Shown here piece after piece: positions 46,571 through 58,596 of a stretch of DNA of 64,000 bases; position 1 is the stretch's first letter; every line of letters begins with the position of its first letter. The stretch spans positions 14,438,501 through 14,502,500 of the forward strand of contig NC_059399.1 in assembly GCF_905220565.1 (NCBI RefSeq), in the 5' to 3' direction. A program made the position numbers and the translations under genes. Under the pieces are notes generated by a model that did not search any database, was not told the origin of the DNA, and saw only the letters and a program-made list of their open reading frames with translations. The DNA comes from Melitaea cinxia (Eukaryota; Arthropoda; Insecta; Lepidoptera; Nymphalidae).

Positions 46571-47150
46571 AGTAACAGTAGCAGTTTGTGTACCTTTATT
46601 ACATTTACATGTCGTATCTTCAATATAGACATAGTTTAAATTTAATCTTGTCACTTATAACCATAAACTTTTATGAGAGAAATAAGATACACGTTTAAGA
46701 GTAGGTAAGGATTTATTAGGAGAAGGGATATTCATGAATAAAAAGTTTTATTAAGAGTATTTAAAGGAACAGATAAAAGGTTGAGAGCCACTGTTGTATA
46801 AGAAAAAAGTTGAAATCAACCAATTAACTAAACGCCTAACTTATTCCAAAATCCGGTGTCTGATTAGACTCCTTGACGCGTTTACATTCATGGAATTTAC
46901 TTTTTTTATAGAATTCCTTCAATCTATACACCAGTACTATGATTCTTATGGATTTGCATAAAATGTAAACACGACGCCTAGGCTAGGCTTAGGAGTAGGC
47001 AAATACAGTGAAATAACTTAATCGAGCTTTAATTATTTCTTTTAACCTCATGCACAAATTATTAATTCAATTAACACAGAAATACATATTTAGTTAAGTA
47101 TTTTCGTAATTAGCGATATCCATTTATTACGGATTACCAAACAAAATAAT
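46571..47150. other. intergenic AT-rich sequence
   Basis: Nothing recognised. Confidence 0.4.
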
Positions 47151-48674
47151 TTTTTTTTTATAATGTTATGGGCTTGCTCTTGACCTCAGTCTAGCTCTAG
47201 AGCACAGACGAGGTCGAAGATGGAGCGAGTTCGCCCAGAAGAAGCCTGTTCACTCGCGCTTTAAACATGTTCGGGTTGTATGAACTCGGAAATACAGACG
47301 CCAGCAGGGAATTCCATTCCTTGGCTGTGCGCATTAAAAAAGATGATTCGAAGCGCTTTGTACGTATGAAAGGTATATCAATCAGGTAGGGATGAAAGCC
47401 TGCGGTACGTCTGAAAGTCCGATGGAAGAAAGGAGATGGGGGTATGAGCTCGTGCAGCTCCAGGGCACACTCCCCAAAGTACAACCTGTAAAGGACCGTT
47501 AGACTGGCAACCTTTCTTCGGTGAGCCAGAGTGTGAAGAGATTTCACCAAACTGGCATTACCGATTAGCCGCTTGGCTCTGTGTTCCACTGAGTCCAGTG
47601 TGGCGAGTTGATATTTAGCTGAGCCATCCCACAAGTGACTGCAATATTCCATGCACGATCGGACTTGAGCTTTGTACACCATGGCCTCTCTCTGAGGACG
47701 TATAACGTCCCTGCTGTCTTTTGCGCTGGACAAATATCTCTCAACAATCGTACTGTCATCTGCGTATCCAACAATGCCTGGTCGTAGCATGTCGTTAATA
47801 TGGAGCAGGAAAAGAGTTGCAGAGAGAACAGAACCTTGAGGGACGCCGGCGTTTATATCCATCAGGTCAGAGGAGCAGCCGTCCACGACCACTCTGATCG
47901 ACTGTTCACTCAAAAAGTCTGAAATCCAGCTAAAAAGTCAGCAGGGATGCCGTAAGCAGGAAGTTTGCTAAGGAGACGTGCGTGCCAAACCCTGTCGAAG
48001 GCCTTCGAGATATCTAGTGATACAGCGAGCGCCTCACCATGTTTCTCAATGGCTTCACCCCAGCAGTGTGTGACATACACCAGAAGATCTCCAGTAGACC
48101 GCCCCTGACGAAAGCCGTATTGGTGGTCACTGAGGAGTTCATTGTCTTCTAGGTAGTTCAGCAACTTGCTGTTAAGCACCTTTTCCATGACTTTGCAAAA
48201 CATGGAGGCGATTGGTCGGTAGTTGCAGGGATTCACTCGGCTACCCTTTTTGGGCACTGGCTGCACATTAGCCAGCTTCCAAGATTTTGGCACCGTTCTA
48301 GTTTGAAGAGAGAGGCGGTACAGGCGCGTGAGAACAGGAGACAGCTCAGGTGCACAGGCCTTTAGGACGCGCGCAGGTATACCGTCAGGTCCACTTGTCT
48401 TATTCACGTTAAGATTCAGCAAAACTCTACGGACCTCTTTATTGTGGATCGTGATCTCTTGCATAGAAGAGTCACATCGAGGCAAGGATGGTGGTTGCGT
48501 AGAGCTAGCGTCAATACGCGAATTGCTTGCAAAGAGAGATGCAAACAAGTTTGCCTTTTCCACTGCCGTGTGAGCTAGCGAACCATCAGGCTTCTGCAGA
48601 GGAGGCAATGTAGGGCGGCAGAAATTGGACTCTACTGCCTTCGACAGAGACCAGAATTGTTTACTACCAGGTAG
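47151..48674 (-). pseudogene. CR1/Jockey-type LINE, 5'-truncated, frameshifted, internally deleted
   Basis: The upstream frame (48674 to about 47935) runs from LPGSKQFWSLSKAVES and carries RT motifs KTSGPDGIPARVLK, QPVPKKGS..CNYRPIA, YGFRQGRSTGDLLVY and LDISKAFDRVWH. A one-base loss near 47930-47936 shifts to the second frame (to 47197) with AGVPQGSVLSATLFLLHIND, GYADDSTI and the C-terminal SCMEYCSHLWDG..HRRKVASL..FHRTFRRTAGFHP..W*NSLLASVFP-type block. From YADD to AMVYKAQVRSCMEYC only about 35 residues remain where relatives, as I recall them, have well over 100, so most of the thumb is deleted. The minus strand ends in a short poly(A) (47150-47160). No endonuclease domain. Cannot be active. 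Confidence 0.88.
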
Positions 48675-50287
48675 CTATTTATTTGATAGTTCATATCCAA
48701 CCAATCAATTACAAAAAAAAAAAAAAAAAAAAACTTAGAGAACCTTAAGAGTGTTAAGCCTGCAGGGTGGCTTTACCTAAAGTACAGGCATTGCGGTGCT
48801 CCGGGGATCGGATCCTCGGATCTTGTAGGCGCTGAGTGTCGCAAGTCTCATAATTCAATGCGAGTATCTGATTTTATTTAGTAGTAATAGAAACCTGGTC
48901 TAATTCGCATGAAGTTTACGAGTATGTTGAAATATCTAGTAATTTTATATCAGAGATAGATTAGCCATAAAAAAGTAGCGAGGACGTACTGTTTCAACTA
49001 CGCAGTTTAAAGCATTACAAATCGTTCAAGTAGCAGCTGACGACAAAGTAAGTAAATAATTAGCTATTTATTTATTTACTTTGTTGTCAGCTGCTTATGT
49101 GTAATATACTTTTTTAAGGGTATGAGCTTGTAAAGCCTATAGTAATGTTAATAAAATTCAAGATGATGTAACATTTATCCCTATAATAATATAAAACCTA
49201 ACGGTTCTTTTGCGACATAAAATCTTATATACACTGACATTTCTTGTCATGTAAATCTCTCTCTCGGTTGCCTTTCTTGACAGCTCTCTGCTCTAAATCT
49301 TAACTCAAAATGAATACCTAAAAAGAACTATTGAATGTTTACAAATTTAATATTGTATTCTTTCATCTTCTAAAAGTCGGAAAGTAGAATGGCATGTATC
49401 TATGTTCTTAAATGTAATTTAAGCAGATTAATATACAAAATAAAATTCTGATGTGTATACAATTGCTTTATTTTACAAAATCTCACGATGACTTGCGAAA
49501 CGTATAGTATAAGTACTCGAAGAGAAGTGTACTTTTTATGCAAATGAAATAGATGAAAGAATAAGAATAAAATCTATTTTAAGCAGCCTGTTAAGCAGGC
49601 AGGTTCTATATGACTTTTAGTATCATGATGATTAGCAATTATTTTGCAAGTTTATCGCACGTAACAATTTATACAATAGATATTTCTAAAAAAAACTTTA
49701 ACTTTTAATACTTAAGATATGAGTGTCCTTGAAATACACCTTGTTCGTAAAAATAATTAAGTAATTTCATTTCCGTTTTAGTAAACATAACACAAAAAAT
49801 ATCTGTCGAATCGAGAAGTTTCTCATTATTTTAATTTGCTTAAAATGAATAAAATTAATTCATTAAACCTAAACTAATACGCTTTTTATTATGCTATAGC
49901 TAAAAAAAATACCTCTTATAATAATTTATTTCTTTAAAATATCAGCCATTCTAGAAATCAATATTCACTATTATTCAATAAAACTTGTTATGCTCACTAT
50001 TCCAATTTTAGTATCAAAACAAAACAGTATTACAAATTCTCCTTATTACTAACGCTAGGAAACCAGATATTCCAGCTTGTAAACATTTTGCCATAGGTAA
50101 CTTGAACAGTTAAACTGTTTACCTTCTTACAACGTAATACGTTTTCTTTTACCTACAACATAATACATTTACTATACCTATTTACGTCTTCAAGATTTTA
50201 GTTTAATAAGGTGTTAAAAAATCGTATGATCTACGATTTATGGTTTGATTATAATTTGCTATTAAACTATTCAAGTATTTTAAATTA
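48675..50287. other. intergenic sequence: poly(A) tract, small hairpin, otherwise unassigned
   Basis: A 22-base poly(A) at 48711-48733 lies just beyond the truncated LINE; it has plus polarity, so it belongs to another, unrecognised insertion. 49032-49094 is a hairpin (separate entry). The rest is AT-rich. Confidence 0.4.
49032..49094. repeat. 28-bp inverted repeat (hairpin)
   Basis: AGCAGCTGACGACAAAGTAA.. at 49032-49059 pairs with ..TTACTTTGTTGTCAGCTGCT at 49067-49094, with two mismatches and a 7-base loop. Confidence 0.8.
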
Positions 50288-51368
50288 AAGATATATGACG
50301 ATGACCGTTCATGTCAGGGCCAGAGAACAAGACCTATTTCCCTCCGGCGTGGGTTAAGACAGGGAGATATAATATGAGTGTGGAGCGCCAGAAGATACGG
50401 CGCTCCACACGCTGGAGGCGTGCGCCACTTGGGAACCGCAGCGGCGCACGCTTTCAGCGGTTCTCGGACGGGATCTCTCGCTGCCGAGTGTCGTAAAGGC
50501 CATGCTTGACAGCGAGAGATCGTGGCAGGCGGTGGTCTCCTTCTGCGAAGAGGTAATAACGCAGAAGGAGACCGCGGAGCGGGCCAGAGAGGAAGACGCC
50601 TCTGCTGGCCCACTCCGGCGCAGACGTACGGGGGCAAGGAGAAGGCGGTTTGCCCACCTCCTCCCCCCCTCGTAATAGTGGGGTCGGCGGCCGATAGTCG
50701 GGGGACTTCGGCCGGCCGGACGATACGACCCCATACGTCTGAGGGGTGGCCTTGTTGTGAACGAGGCCACCCCACCATCATGCCGGGGCCCGGAAGCTTT
50801 GTCCGGGCCTACCGCTGAGGCGAGGTGGCGAATGCTAGCGCGCCCCTTCTCGCCCCACCCAGGCGGATGACTGCTAACACGTGGAGGTTTTGGTTAGTCA
50901 GTCTGGTGTCTGGTTTTTTAGGAGTCTGACATAACCCTCTGGCGCCCCCGCGCTGGAGGGTATCCATGATGGATTTTCCCCACGTAAAAAAAAGGAAGAT
51001 ATAATATCACCGAAACTATTTACCACTGCGCTGGAGGATGTCTTTAAGACCTTAGATTGGGGAGAACGAGGCATTAACGTCAACCTTCGTTTCGCCGACG
51101 ATATTGTCATCTTTGCGGAGACGTTGGATGAGTTAAGCCAAATGCTGGCCAGCCTAAACGAGTCCTACCAGCGTGTCGGTCTCTGTATGAACTTGGACAA
51201 AACAAAAGTTATGTTTAATAATCAAGTCATACCGAGACCGGTATCGGTCGATGGTACCCTTCTCGAAGTTGTTCAGGATTATATTTACCAAGGCCATACT
51301 ATCCAACTAGGCCGCAACAACTTCGAGAAGGAGGCCGACAGAAGGATCACATTAGCCTTTCGCAGTCC
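50288..51368 (+). pseudogene. RTE-type LINE reverse transcriptase fragment, split by an R1-type insertion
   Basis: The first piece (50288-50375) encodes IYDDDRSCQGQRTRPISLRR and GLRQGD, the RT motif B region. The second (51008-51360) continues in the same frame with SPKLFTTALEDVFKTLDWGE, LRFADDIVIFAETLDELS (catalytic ADD), GLCMNLDKTKVMFNNQ and VQDYIYQGHTIQLGRNNFEK. Between DWGERGINVN and LRFADD several residues usual in relatives are missing, so there is a small deletion. The fragment lacks endonuclease and C-terminus and turns into rA repeat sequence near 51360. Confidence 0.85.
50376..50996 (+). mobile_element. R1-clade LINE 3' end, 621-bp insertion with 11-bp TSD
   Basis: Flanked by AGATATAATAT at 50365-50375 and 50997-51007, an exact 11-bp target duplication inside the RTE fragment. 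It is far more GC-rich than the region. 50376-50675 encodes the last 99 residues of an R1-type ORF2: ECGAPEDTALHTLEACATWE (part of the CCHC knuckle), LGRDLSLPSVVKAMLDSERS, WQAVVSFCEEVITQKETAER, then an Arg-rich end before TAA. About 310 bp of 3' UTR and a short A-rich tail follow. It is 5'-truncated, as usual for target-primed insertion. The four other frames across it are shadows. Confidence 0.88.
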
Positions 51369-51645
51369 ACTACTGGACATAGGCCTCTACAAGTTCACGC
51401 TAAAAATGGCGTGAACTCACGTGTTTTGCTCATAGTCACCACGCTGGGCTGGCTGGCTGGCTTTGTCGCATCGAAGACGCTGCTGCCTGTCTTCGGACTG
51501 TGTATTTCAAAGCCAGCAGTTGGATGGTTATTCCGCTATCGGTCGGCTTTCTAAGTTCCAAGGTAGTAGTGGAACTGTGTTATCCCTTAGTCGCCTCTTA
51601 CGACACCCACGGGAAGAGAGGCTATATTCTTTAGTGCCGTAACCA
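51345..51645 (+). repeat. rA repeat copy
   Basis: CAGTCCACTACTGGACATAGG, ACTCACGTGTTTTGCTCATA, GTCACCACGCTGGGC with a triplicated GGCT, AAAGCCAGCAGTTGGATGG and TTAGTCGCCTCTTACGACAC..GGGAAGAGAGG. It abuts the RTE fragment. Confidence 0.8.
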
Positions 51646-51690
51646 CACGGCACTTTAATTAAAATATATGTAAATTCTATACTCAAACGC

Positions 51691-51840
51691 GCCATCTATA
51701 ATCTAGAAATAGAAATACGATACAATCTACCGGATATCTATGCAATTTAGATGCCAAACCGCCATCTTATAGAGAAATAGAAATACGGCGCGATCTACCG
51801 GATATCTGTGCAACTTAGATGCCAAAACGCCATCTATTAG
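51691..51840 (+). repeat. 70-bp tandem duplication
   Basis: Two full units start GCCATCT at 51691 and 51761, with a third start at 51829. Each contains AGAAATAGAAATACG and CTACCGGATATCT..TTAGATGCCAAA. Confidence 0.8.
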
Positions 51841-51974
51841 GATTTTATAGAACTAACCGATAAATACACACTAAAGTCAGATAGTAAATATCTTTTAAAT
51901 AAATATTTTTTAACATACAGACACGTTCAACTGTTCCTAAAATAAGCAACTTGATGCATGTGTTATCGGTAACA

Positions 51975-52135
51975 GCCGACTGTAGCGGCTTAGCGTGGTG
52001 GGTATGGGGAGTTAAATGGCCCCGGGCGGTACACGAAAAAGGGGCGGCAAAATCACCATGACTTTTTCAATTGACAAAAAAGTGAAATCGCGTCAACAAT
52101 GTAACACAAAACAAGAATACATTAGAATTGAGATA
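51975..52135 (+). repeat. rI repeat copy
   Basis: GACTGTAGCGGCTTAGCGTGG, GGGGCGGCAAAATCACCATG, TTTTTCAATTGACAAAAAAG and AATGTAACACAAAA follow the order at 17750. Confidence 0.6.
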
Positions 52136-52994
52136 AATTTATAAATGTAAATATAAATATGTAATATATACTTATATAACACGCAAACTCGTGGCGGGAG
52201 TCGTGACATTTATCGAATCGTCACAACCCAGCAGAACACAAAGTGGCTGCCAACTACACCAACGGCAACGGGTTAATCTATGAATTGTAATTTTATATTA
52301 TATTGCAATTATAGTTTAATTTCATGGAATATTTTCGCCACCAAGTATGTTCAAATAAACAAAACTTACATTTATTTATAATTTAATAAGAAATAAGATT
52401 ATTATTCTCCAATGTTACCGTGTTTTAAACTGTGATATTTTTTCTAAAAATCTATCTAGTATAACACTATGGTAGTTTTTTAATTGTATATTTATAAATA
52501 TAGTTCAGTTTTTATTATATTAAAACGATGTCTTAGTTTTATCCACTAAACTATTTACCGACAAAACCACCACCACCAACCACCGAAATATTATAACTTT
52601 GAACAATTAATATAACTGTTACGGTTGTGTTGAGTAAGTATGAAATTTAAATAATGGTGCAACAAACCATTAGCCGAGCACAGACTATCGTGTCACAACG
52701 AAGCAATAGAACAAGCGGGTCACTGGTCGTAAACAACTGCATTTGCGTTGCATTCATAGTTCATGCTATGAAGTTCATGGCTAATCACATGTTAATAAAC
52801 ACTTTACTATAAGATAGCGAAAACTTTTCACATTTTTTTATTGAGGAAAAAGTCATTTTAAAATACCAAAACAAAATTGCTTTGAAGATGGCAACCCTAT
52901 TTATACTCTAATAATTTTAGAATCTTTGTAGACGGCAACCCTATCTCTGATATGTGGTGTGACAAATGCAACAATGTTGTGTGAGAACTGTAGT
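52136..52994. other. intergenic AT-rich sequence
   Basis: Nothing recognised; GGCAACCCTAT occurs twice (about 52890 and 52935). Confidence 0.4.
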
Positions 52995-53434
52995 GCTATT
53001 CTGTAAGAACATTTTCGTGTCTCGACAGCGGAATCCGCGGTGAGATATCAAATTCGTATTCATTAAAACTCGACAGTCCCGTAGCGCCACACTTGTGAGT
53101 GCGGCGACGAGTCGAACCCTGTTGCGTGAGAACGTTGACATTTAATAGTATGAATTCGGTATTCTGTAAGGGGATTTACCGCTTCACACATCACAATTCG
53201 ACACTTGATTCGATACTTGACTTCATGCACATATTCTAAAATAAAGTCATAAGAAAAGAATATCGATAAAATAAACACAGCTCTAAATTGCCGCTCTTCG
53301 ATTCGACACTCACTTCACATCGCTTGTGCGTACGGAATGTTTACAGAATTCCAAACCAAGGTGAAGTGAGTTCGCTTTCGAAGTGAGCGCTGTCACTCAG
53401 GTGAAGCTCGATATCGAAATTGTTAGTTACAGAA
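52995..53434. mobile_element. possible TIR element hit by the copia insertion
   Basis: GCTATTCTGTAA at 52995-53006 matches, inverted, TTACAGAA at 53427-53434 continued by TAGC at 58755-58758 beyond the copia element. A second nested inverted pair lies inside (TTCTGTAAG near 53162, TTTACAGAATTCC near 53340). This would be a 440-bp TIR element used as target. Moderate to weak support. Confidence 0.4.
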
Positions 53435-53573
53435 TCTAATAAATGAAACGCTTGAGACACAGATAACAAGTGACCGTTTATTTTAACTTTTAATTCTTAA
53501 ATATGCATTCTTACACTATGGTAGGTGGTGTTACTACATTAAAATATTGTCGATACAAAATACACAGATAACA
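53435..53573 (-). repeat. copia 3' LTR
   Basis: 139 bp, identical to 58611-58749. Carries AATAAA-type signals on the minus strand (GTTAAAATAAACGG). Confidence 0.93.
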
Positions 53574-53582
53574 CCCCCACTT
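53574..53582 (-). promoter_or_regulatory. polypurine tract of copia element
   Basis: Minus strand AAGTGGGGG immediately before the 3' LTR TGTTATC; primes plus-strand synthesis in LTR elements (family knowledge). Confidence 0.75.
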
Positions 53583-53615
53583 ATCGCAATATTCATTAAA
53601 CAACTTTATACAAAT

Positions 53616-56600
53616 TTATTTTAAACAAACTATACCAAGGATCAACATAAATTTATAATGTTTTGCTGAACATAAACTTTTAGTTAAAATGTCAGCTGGC
53701 ATATCAGCTGTTGGCAAATACAATACTTTAACAATTTTATCTTTTACTAGATCACGACAAAAATGATATTTAACATCAATGTGCTTTGTACGTTTGTGAA
53801 AAACTGGGTTTGCACACAGCTTCTGTGCACCCTGGTTATCATTGAATAAGCTGATTGTATACATTTCATTAGTTATTTCATATTGTAATTCTTTTAGATA
53901 TAATGCTTCTCTACATGCTTCAGTTAGACCAATATACTCTGATTCCGTGCTAGAGAGGGCTACACATTTCTGTTTTTTACACTCCCATGATATTACACCA
54001 TCAGACAACAAAAAACACATTCCAGTATATGATCTTCTATCTACTGAGTTAGAACCCCAATCAGCATCTACATAGCCAGTTATTTTTGAATTACCTCCTT
54101 TACAATATTTTATTCCATAACATTTAGTTTGTTTTAGATATTTTAATACTCTCTTTGCATATTCCCAATGTTCCTTTGTGTAACAATTATTAAATTGACT
54201 TAAAAAACTTATACAATAACTAATATCTGGCCTAGTTAAGACTGACAGGTACATCAAACTACCAATTAGTTGTTGATAGGGCACATGATTATTTACACCT
54301 ACTTGACCTTTATTTATATTTAGTTTGACCTCCATCGGAGTATCAACAGTCTTACAATCACTTAAATGAAATTTACTTAACAGTTGATCTATATAGGTTT
54401 CCTGACTCAAAGTTACATATCCTTTATCTTTATTGAAGGTTACATTCATTCCAAGACACTGCTTAACTTCACCTAAGTCCTTAATACTAAACTTATTAGA
54501 TAACATCTGTTTCAAGTTCTTAGTTTCAATTTTATCATTGGAAAATATAAAAAAATCATCGACATAGACTGTTACAATAATTTTACATTTGTTAATATCC
54601 TTTATATACATACATGGCTCTATTTTTGACCTTTTGTAACCATTACTGATCAAACAATTATCAACCTTTTTATTCCAAGCTCTAGAGGCTTGCTTAAGTC
54701 CATAAATGGCCTTTTTAAGTTTTAATACCTTACAAACTGAACTACTACTATTATAACAATCAGGCAAATTCATATAAATAGTTTCCTCTAAATCACCATT
54801 CAAGAACGCAGTCTTTACATCTAAATGGTTAACATCTAAATCTAACTTTATAGACAATGCAAACAATAGTCTCAGAGTTGTATGTCTCACTACAGGCGAA
54901 AATGTTTCTGTATAGTCTACACCATGCTTTTGAGTAAAGCCCTTTGCGACAAGACGAGCACGGTAACGCATATTGTTTTCACTATCGTATTTTTTTCGCA
55001 GAACCCACTTGCACTGCACTATAGTAGCATCTATTGGTACATCTACGAGTTCCCACGCACTATTTTTCTCAAACGACTGCAACTCATCCTGCACTGCCGC
55101 TAACCACTGTGCTTTCTCCGGACCTTCTAAGGCTTCTTGCAATGATATCTCACCCGTGAACATCGTGTCATCTTCTATACAAGTACTTGCAAAACCATAT
55201 CTGTCTGGCTGCTGCCTACGCCGAGGACCATTTGGTATGTTGACATTGTTGGGTATAATGGAGTCTTCTCTGTCTGTTGTATCGGACTCAGAGCTATCCA
55301 ATGTATCATTTTCACTAGGTACATACAGTTCACCACTATCATCTGGGTTCAGGCTCTCTGATTGTTCAGGTGAATCTTCCTGAAGTGTCACACCTTCGTC
55401 CCCCACTGGAACCATATTCACCTCATCTGAACAATCCTTCTGTACCTTCAGAACATTCTCTGTCTCTATCTTCTCTAATACTATAACATCTCGACTGGTG
55501 GTGATAACATTAGATTTCGGATTGTAAATCCTGTACCCTTTGACATCATTGGAATAACCGACAAGGATACATTCTTCCGACTTTCTGTCCCACTTTAATC
55601 TCTTTTGTTTCGGCACATGTACCATGATTGTACTACCGAAAACACGTAAATGACTTACATCAGGCTTTCTGCCTGTCCATATCTCGAAAGGAGTTTTATA
55701 GTTTAAAGATGCGGTCACAGTTCTATTTTGTAAATACACTGCAGTGTGTGCCGCCTCTGCCCAAAACTTTTTCTCAAGACCTGCATCAAATAACAGACAT
55801 TTGGCTTTTTCGACAACAGTCCGGTTATAACGTTCCGACAGACCATTCTGCTCAGGTGTGTACGGGTTCGTTCTGTGATGTATTATTCCATTCGACATCA
55901 AAAAACTGTCAAAGTTGCTGTTGCAAAATTCTCTACCATTGTCACTTCTTAAAATCTTAATAGTGCGATTAAGTTGATTTTCAACTTGGGTTTTATACTG
56001 TTGAAAGCATTTCAATGCCTCATCTTTCGTTTTTAAGAAATAAATGTATGTCATACGACTAAAATCGTCTATAAACAGCATAAAGTATCTAGACCCGCCT
56101 ATAGATTGGTTTTCCATCGGTCCACAGATATCAGTATGCACAATTTGCAGCAACTCAGTACTTCTGTTACCTTCTTTAGGAAAAGGTAAGCGACTCTGCT
56201 TGCCCTCACAGCACGCGACACATGATGACTTCGATATATTTGTCTTATTATTAATTCTCAATCCCTGTACAGCATCTTGCATTTTGTTCAAATATTGGCT
56301 ATTAACATGACCGAGACGTCGATGCCAAACTTCACTGGATACCATCACTGCAGCCGATGAACAATATTCAGGCATGTTTAGTTTATACACCCCATTCAAC
56401 AGACTCGCTGTAGCTACCAGTACTCCTGCTTGATTGAAAATATGACAGCCATCATTGTTAAATGAAACTTTGTTTCCTTTTGATATAAGTTGACTAACAG
56501 ATAACAGGTTTGTAGTCAACTTCGGCACACATAATACACCTTCTACTGTAATATCGTATTCACAGGCGCGTGTCTTTGTCGTAATCTGCACGTCTCCAGT

Positions 56601-56872
56601 ACACAATACAGGTACTTTATCTTTGTTTGCCACGACAATTTCCTTGATCATAGGATCCCGCGACACATTTGACAACCATTCTTCATTCGCGGTAAGATGA
56701 ACACTCGCACCGGAGTCAATATACCAATCACTTTTACAAAATTCACCATTCAGGAACACGGCGCTAAACGCATTACTGCTTTTGTGTTCATTTTTATTTG
56801 TATTCGACGAATTTTTGTTTGAAAATGTACACTGATTGCGGTAATGCCCTGCTTGTTTACATTTGTAGCATG
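53616..56872 (-). CDS. copia pol part: protease, integrase, reverse transcriptase, RNase H
   Basis: An intact frame of at least 1047 codons, and the same frame is open up to the hAT insertion at 56872. Before residue 1 lies a CCHC knuckle (CYKCKQAGHYRNQC). Residue numbers from position 56759: protease DSG at 15-17; GAG-pre-integrase HRRLGH at 146 and C..C near 180-184; integrase catalytic D209, D273 and E309 (D-35-E spacing); acidic linker 440-500; RT from about 565 with DVKTAFLNGDLEE at 647 and active-site YVDD at 732-735; RNase H with YVDADW at 896, STESEY at 937 and the RTKHIDVKYHF block at 990. No internal stops, so enzymatically it looks intact. In copia elements one polyprotein is cut by its own protease. 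Confidence 0.95.
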
Positions 56873-56880
56873 TTATAACC

Positions 56881-57811
56881 TAGCGGTGGGCGTTATTTAA
56901 CGTAATCGGTTTCAGTAACTAGTTACGAAGCTAATAACCATATACGTAGTTTCGCCGATACGAATGTAACGATTATTTTACGTACGCAGTTTTTTTGCGT
57001 ACGCAGTTTTATCAAAAACTTGACACAACGACCGGCGCATAAGCGTTTTGCCTAATAACGTAACAGGTTACTAATATTAATCATTACAATACGCAGATAC
57101 GCTTACGCGTAGGATAAAAAGAGATGGCTATAAGTACTATAGATGCATCTTTGTTTTCGAATATGCTCATGGGATTTTGTACGCAATTGACTATGAGCTT
57201 AAGTTTATTTTAATACGCACAGTTTTTTTAAAGAAATTTTAATTTCGGTCGTGTTTCTTTTTAAATATTTTCGAATTTACTATTTAGCATTAAGTTAAGA
57301 CAGTTGACGAGTGATTAATTATTAACGATTAATGTTATTGTCTCGTGTTGAAGTATATACTAAAATAGTATGGGTTTTTTGTTGTATTTTTAATTATATG
57401 TATGTATGTATGTATTTCGAAAAATAATTAAAAACTGTACATAAAAAATCAAATGAACTTCTAAATACGCCTGCATCGATTATTATGACTATACAAAAAT
57501 CAAAAAGTAATTTAAATAACATGTTTTGCAGCCAGTCGTAAGCCTGGATAAAATATGAAGGGAATTTAATTTAATTATACTATCCATCAATATTAACGCA
57601 CGTAACGGCATTCGTATGTATTACAAGTTATAACACATAACTACTTCATAACCATAATACAAACAAAAGTAATATGACGTCGCCGTCCCGTACTGATACT
57701 GTATACAAAAATAACTAGTTTCGAAAAATAAGCAGTTTCGAAACTAGTTACGCGTATCCACGAAACTACGTATAACCGATTACACATAAAAGACGTTACG
57801 ACCCACGACTA
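56881..57811. mobile_element. hAT-like non-autonomous element inside copia gag
   Basis: 931 bp between exact 8-bp duplications TTATAACC (56873-56880 and 57812-57819). Termini TAGCGGTGGGCGTTA and, inverted, TAGTCGTGGGTCGTAACG: imperfect hAT-type TIRs with the TAG..GTGGG start. Subterminal CGTAATCGGTT / AACCGATTAC and repeated GTTTCGAAACTAGTTACG motifs give more inverted symmetry. No transposase frame. It breaks gag before the zinc knuckle. Confidence 0.87.
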
Positions 57812-57819
57812 TTATAACC

Positions 57820-58484
57820 TTTGGTTTCGATTTTGACATTTGGGCGTTGCCTTTGTTCGCAGTGCTACCAACATTCCGGTTCTTCTTGTAACTCGCAAAC
57901 GCGCCACTGCAATTGAAAGCGCTGTTGTCGCCGCCGTTTCCGCTTTCTTCCATGTCTAACAATTTAGTTTTAATGGCGTCTGCTGTCAATGGTATGCCGC
58001 AATGCTCGATCGCCATTATCATAGGGGAATATTTTTCTGTTAATCCCGCTAATAAAAGCGATGCGACCCACTCGTCATTAATATTAAAGCCCGTACCGCT
58101 TAATTTTTGACTCGTTTCGATGATTTGTGTCACGTACGAAGTCATCGAGACGCCATTTTCGAGTCGTATGGAAATCAGACTCCTCAGTAAATTGATTCTC
58201 CTTGTAAATCCTGAGTCATCAAATAGCTTCTTCAATTTCTTCCACAGCTCATGGGTCGTTTGTACATTTTTAATGTGCACGTACAGCGACGAATCTATTG
58301 TAAGAATCAGCTTAGCTCGAGTTTTCGCGTCACCTGCTGCTCCTATTTCTGCTGATAAAGTCTCCGACTTGATGCAATCAGACATTCCCTCCAGAATTAG
58401 AAAATTCTCAGCCGCGAAAGCCCACTCACTGTAATTCTCACGCCCTTTCAATTTAGGTACACTGACAAGGTAGTTCGTCGTCAT
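57820..58484 (-). CDS. copia gag, N-terminal part, interrupted
   Basis: Starts with ATG at 58484 (MTTNYLVSVPKLKGRENYSE). The UBN2-type gag body follows: WAFAAENFLILEGM, IKNVQTTHELWKKLKKLFDD, RINLLRSLISIRLENGVSM, GFNINDEWVASLLLAGLTEK and the MAIEHCG..KTKLLDME region. About 222 codons belong to gag; the last residues of the open frame (to 57780) come from the inserted hAT-like element, which supplies the stop. The frame on both sides of the insertion agrees, so the gag-pol frame was single before it. Gag forms the particle shell in LTR elements. Confidence 0.9.
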
Positions 58485-58596
58485 TTTCTCTAATTTTCAC
58501 ACTCACAGCGTTCAATACAGTTTGATTAAATCTGCAGTCTATTTCCACTATGAATGTCCAAAAAAAATTTCGAAAAATCTAGAAACTCTGGAAACT

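Noticed and set aside
50314..50818. Long frames on both strands in the GC-rich insert (155, 138 and 98 codons)
   Set aside because: They are shadows caused by the high GC of the R1-type fragment; the real remnant is the plus frame 50376-50675.
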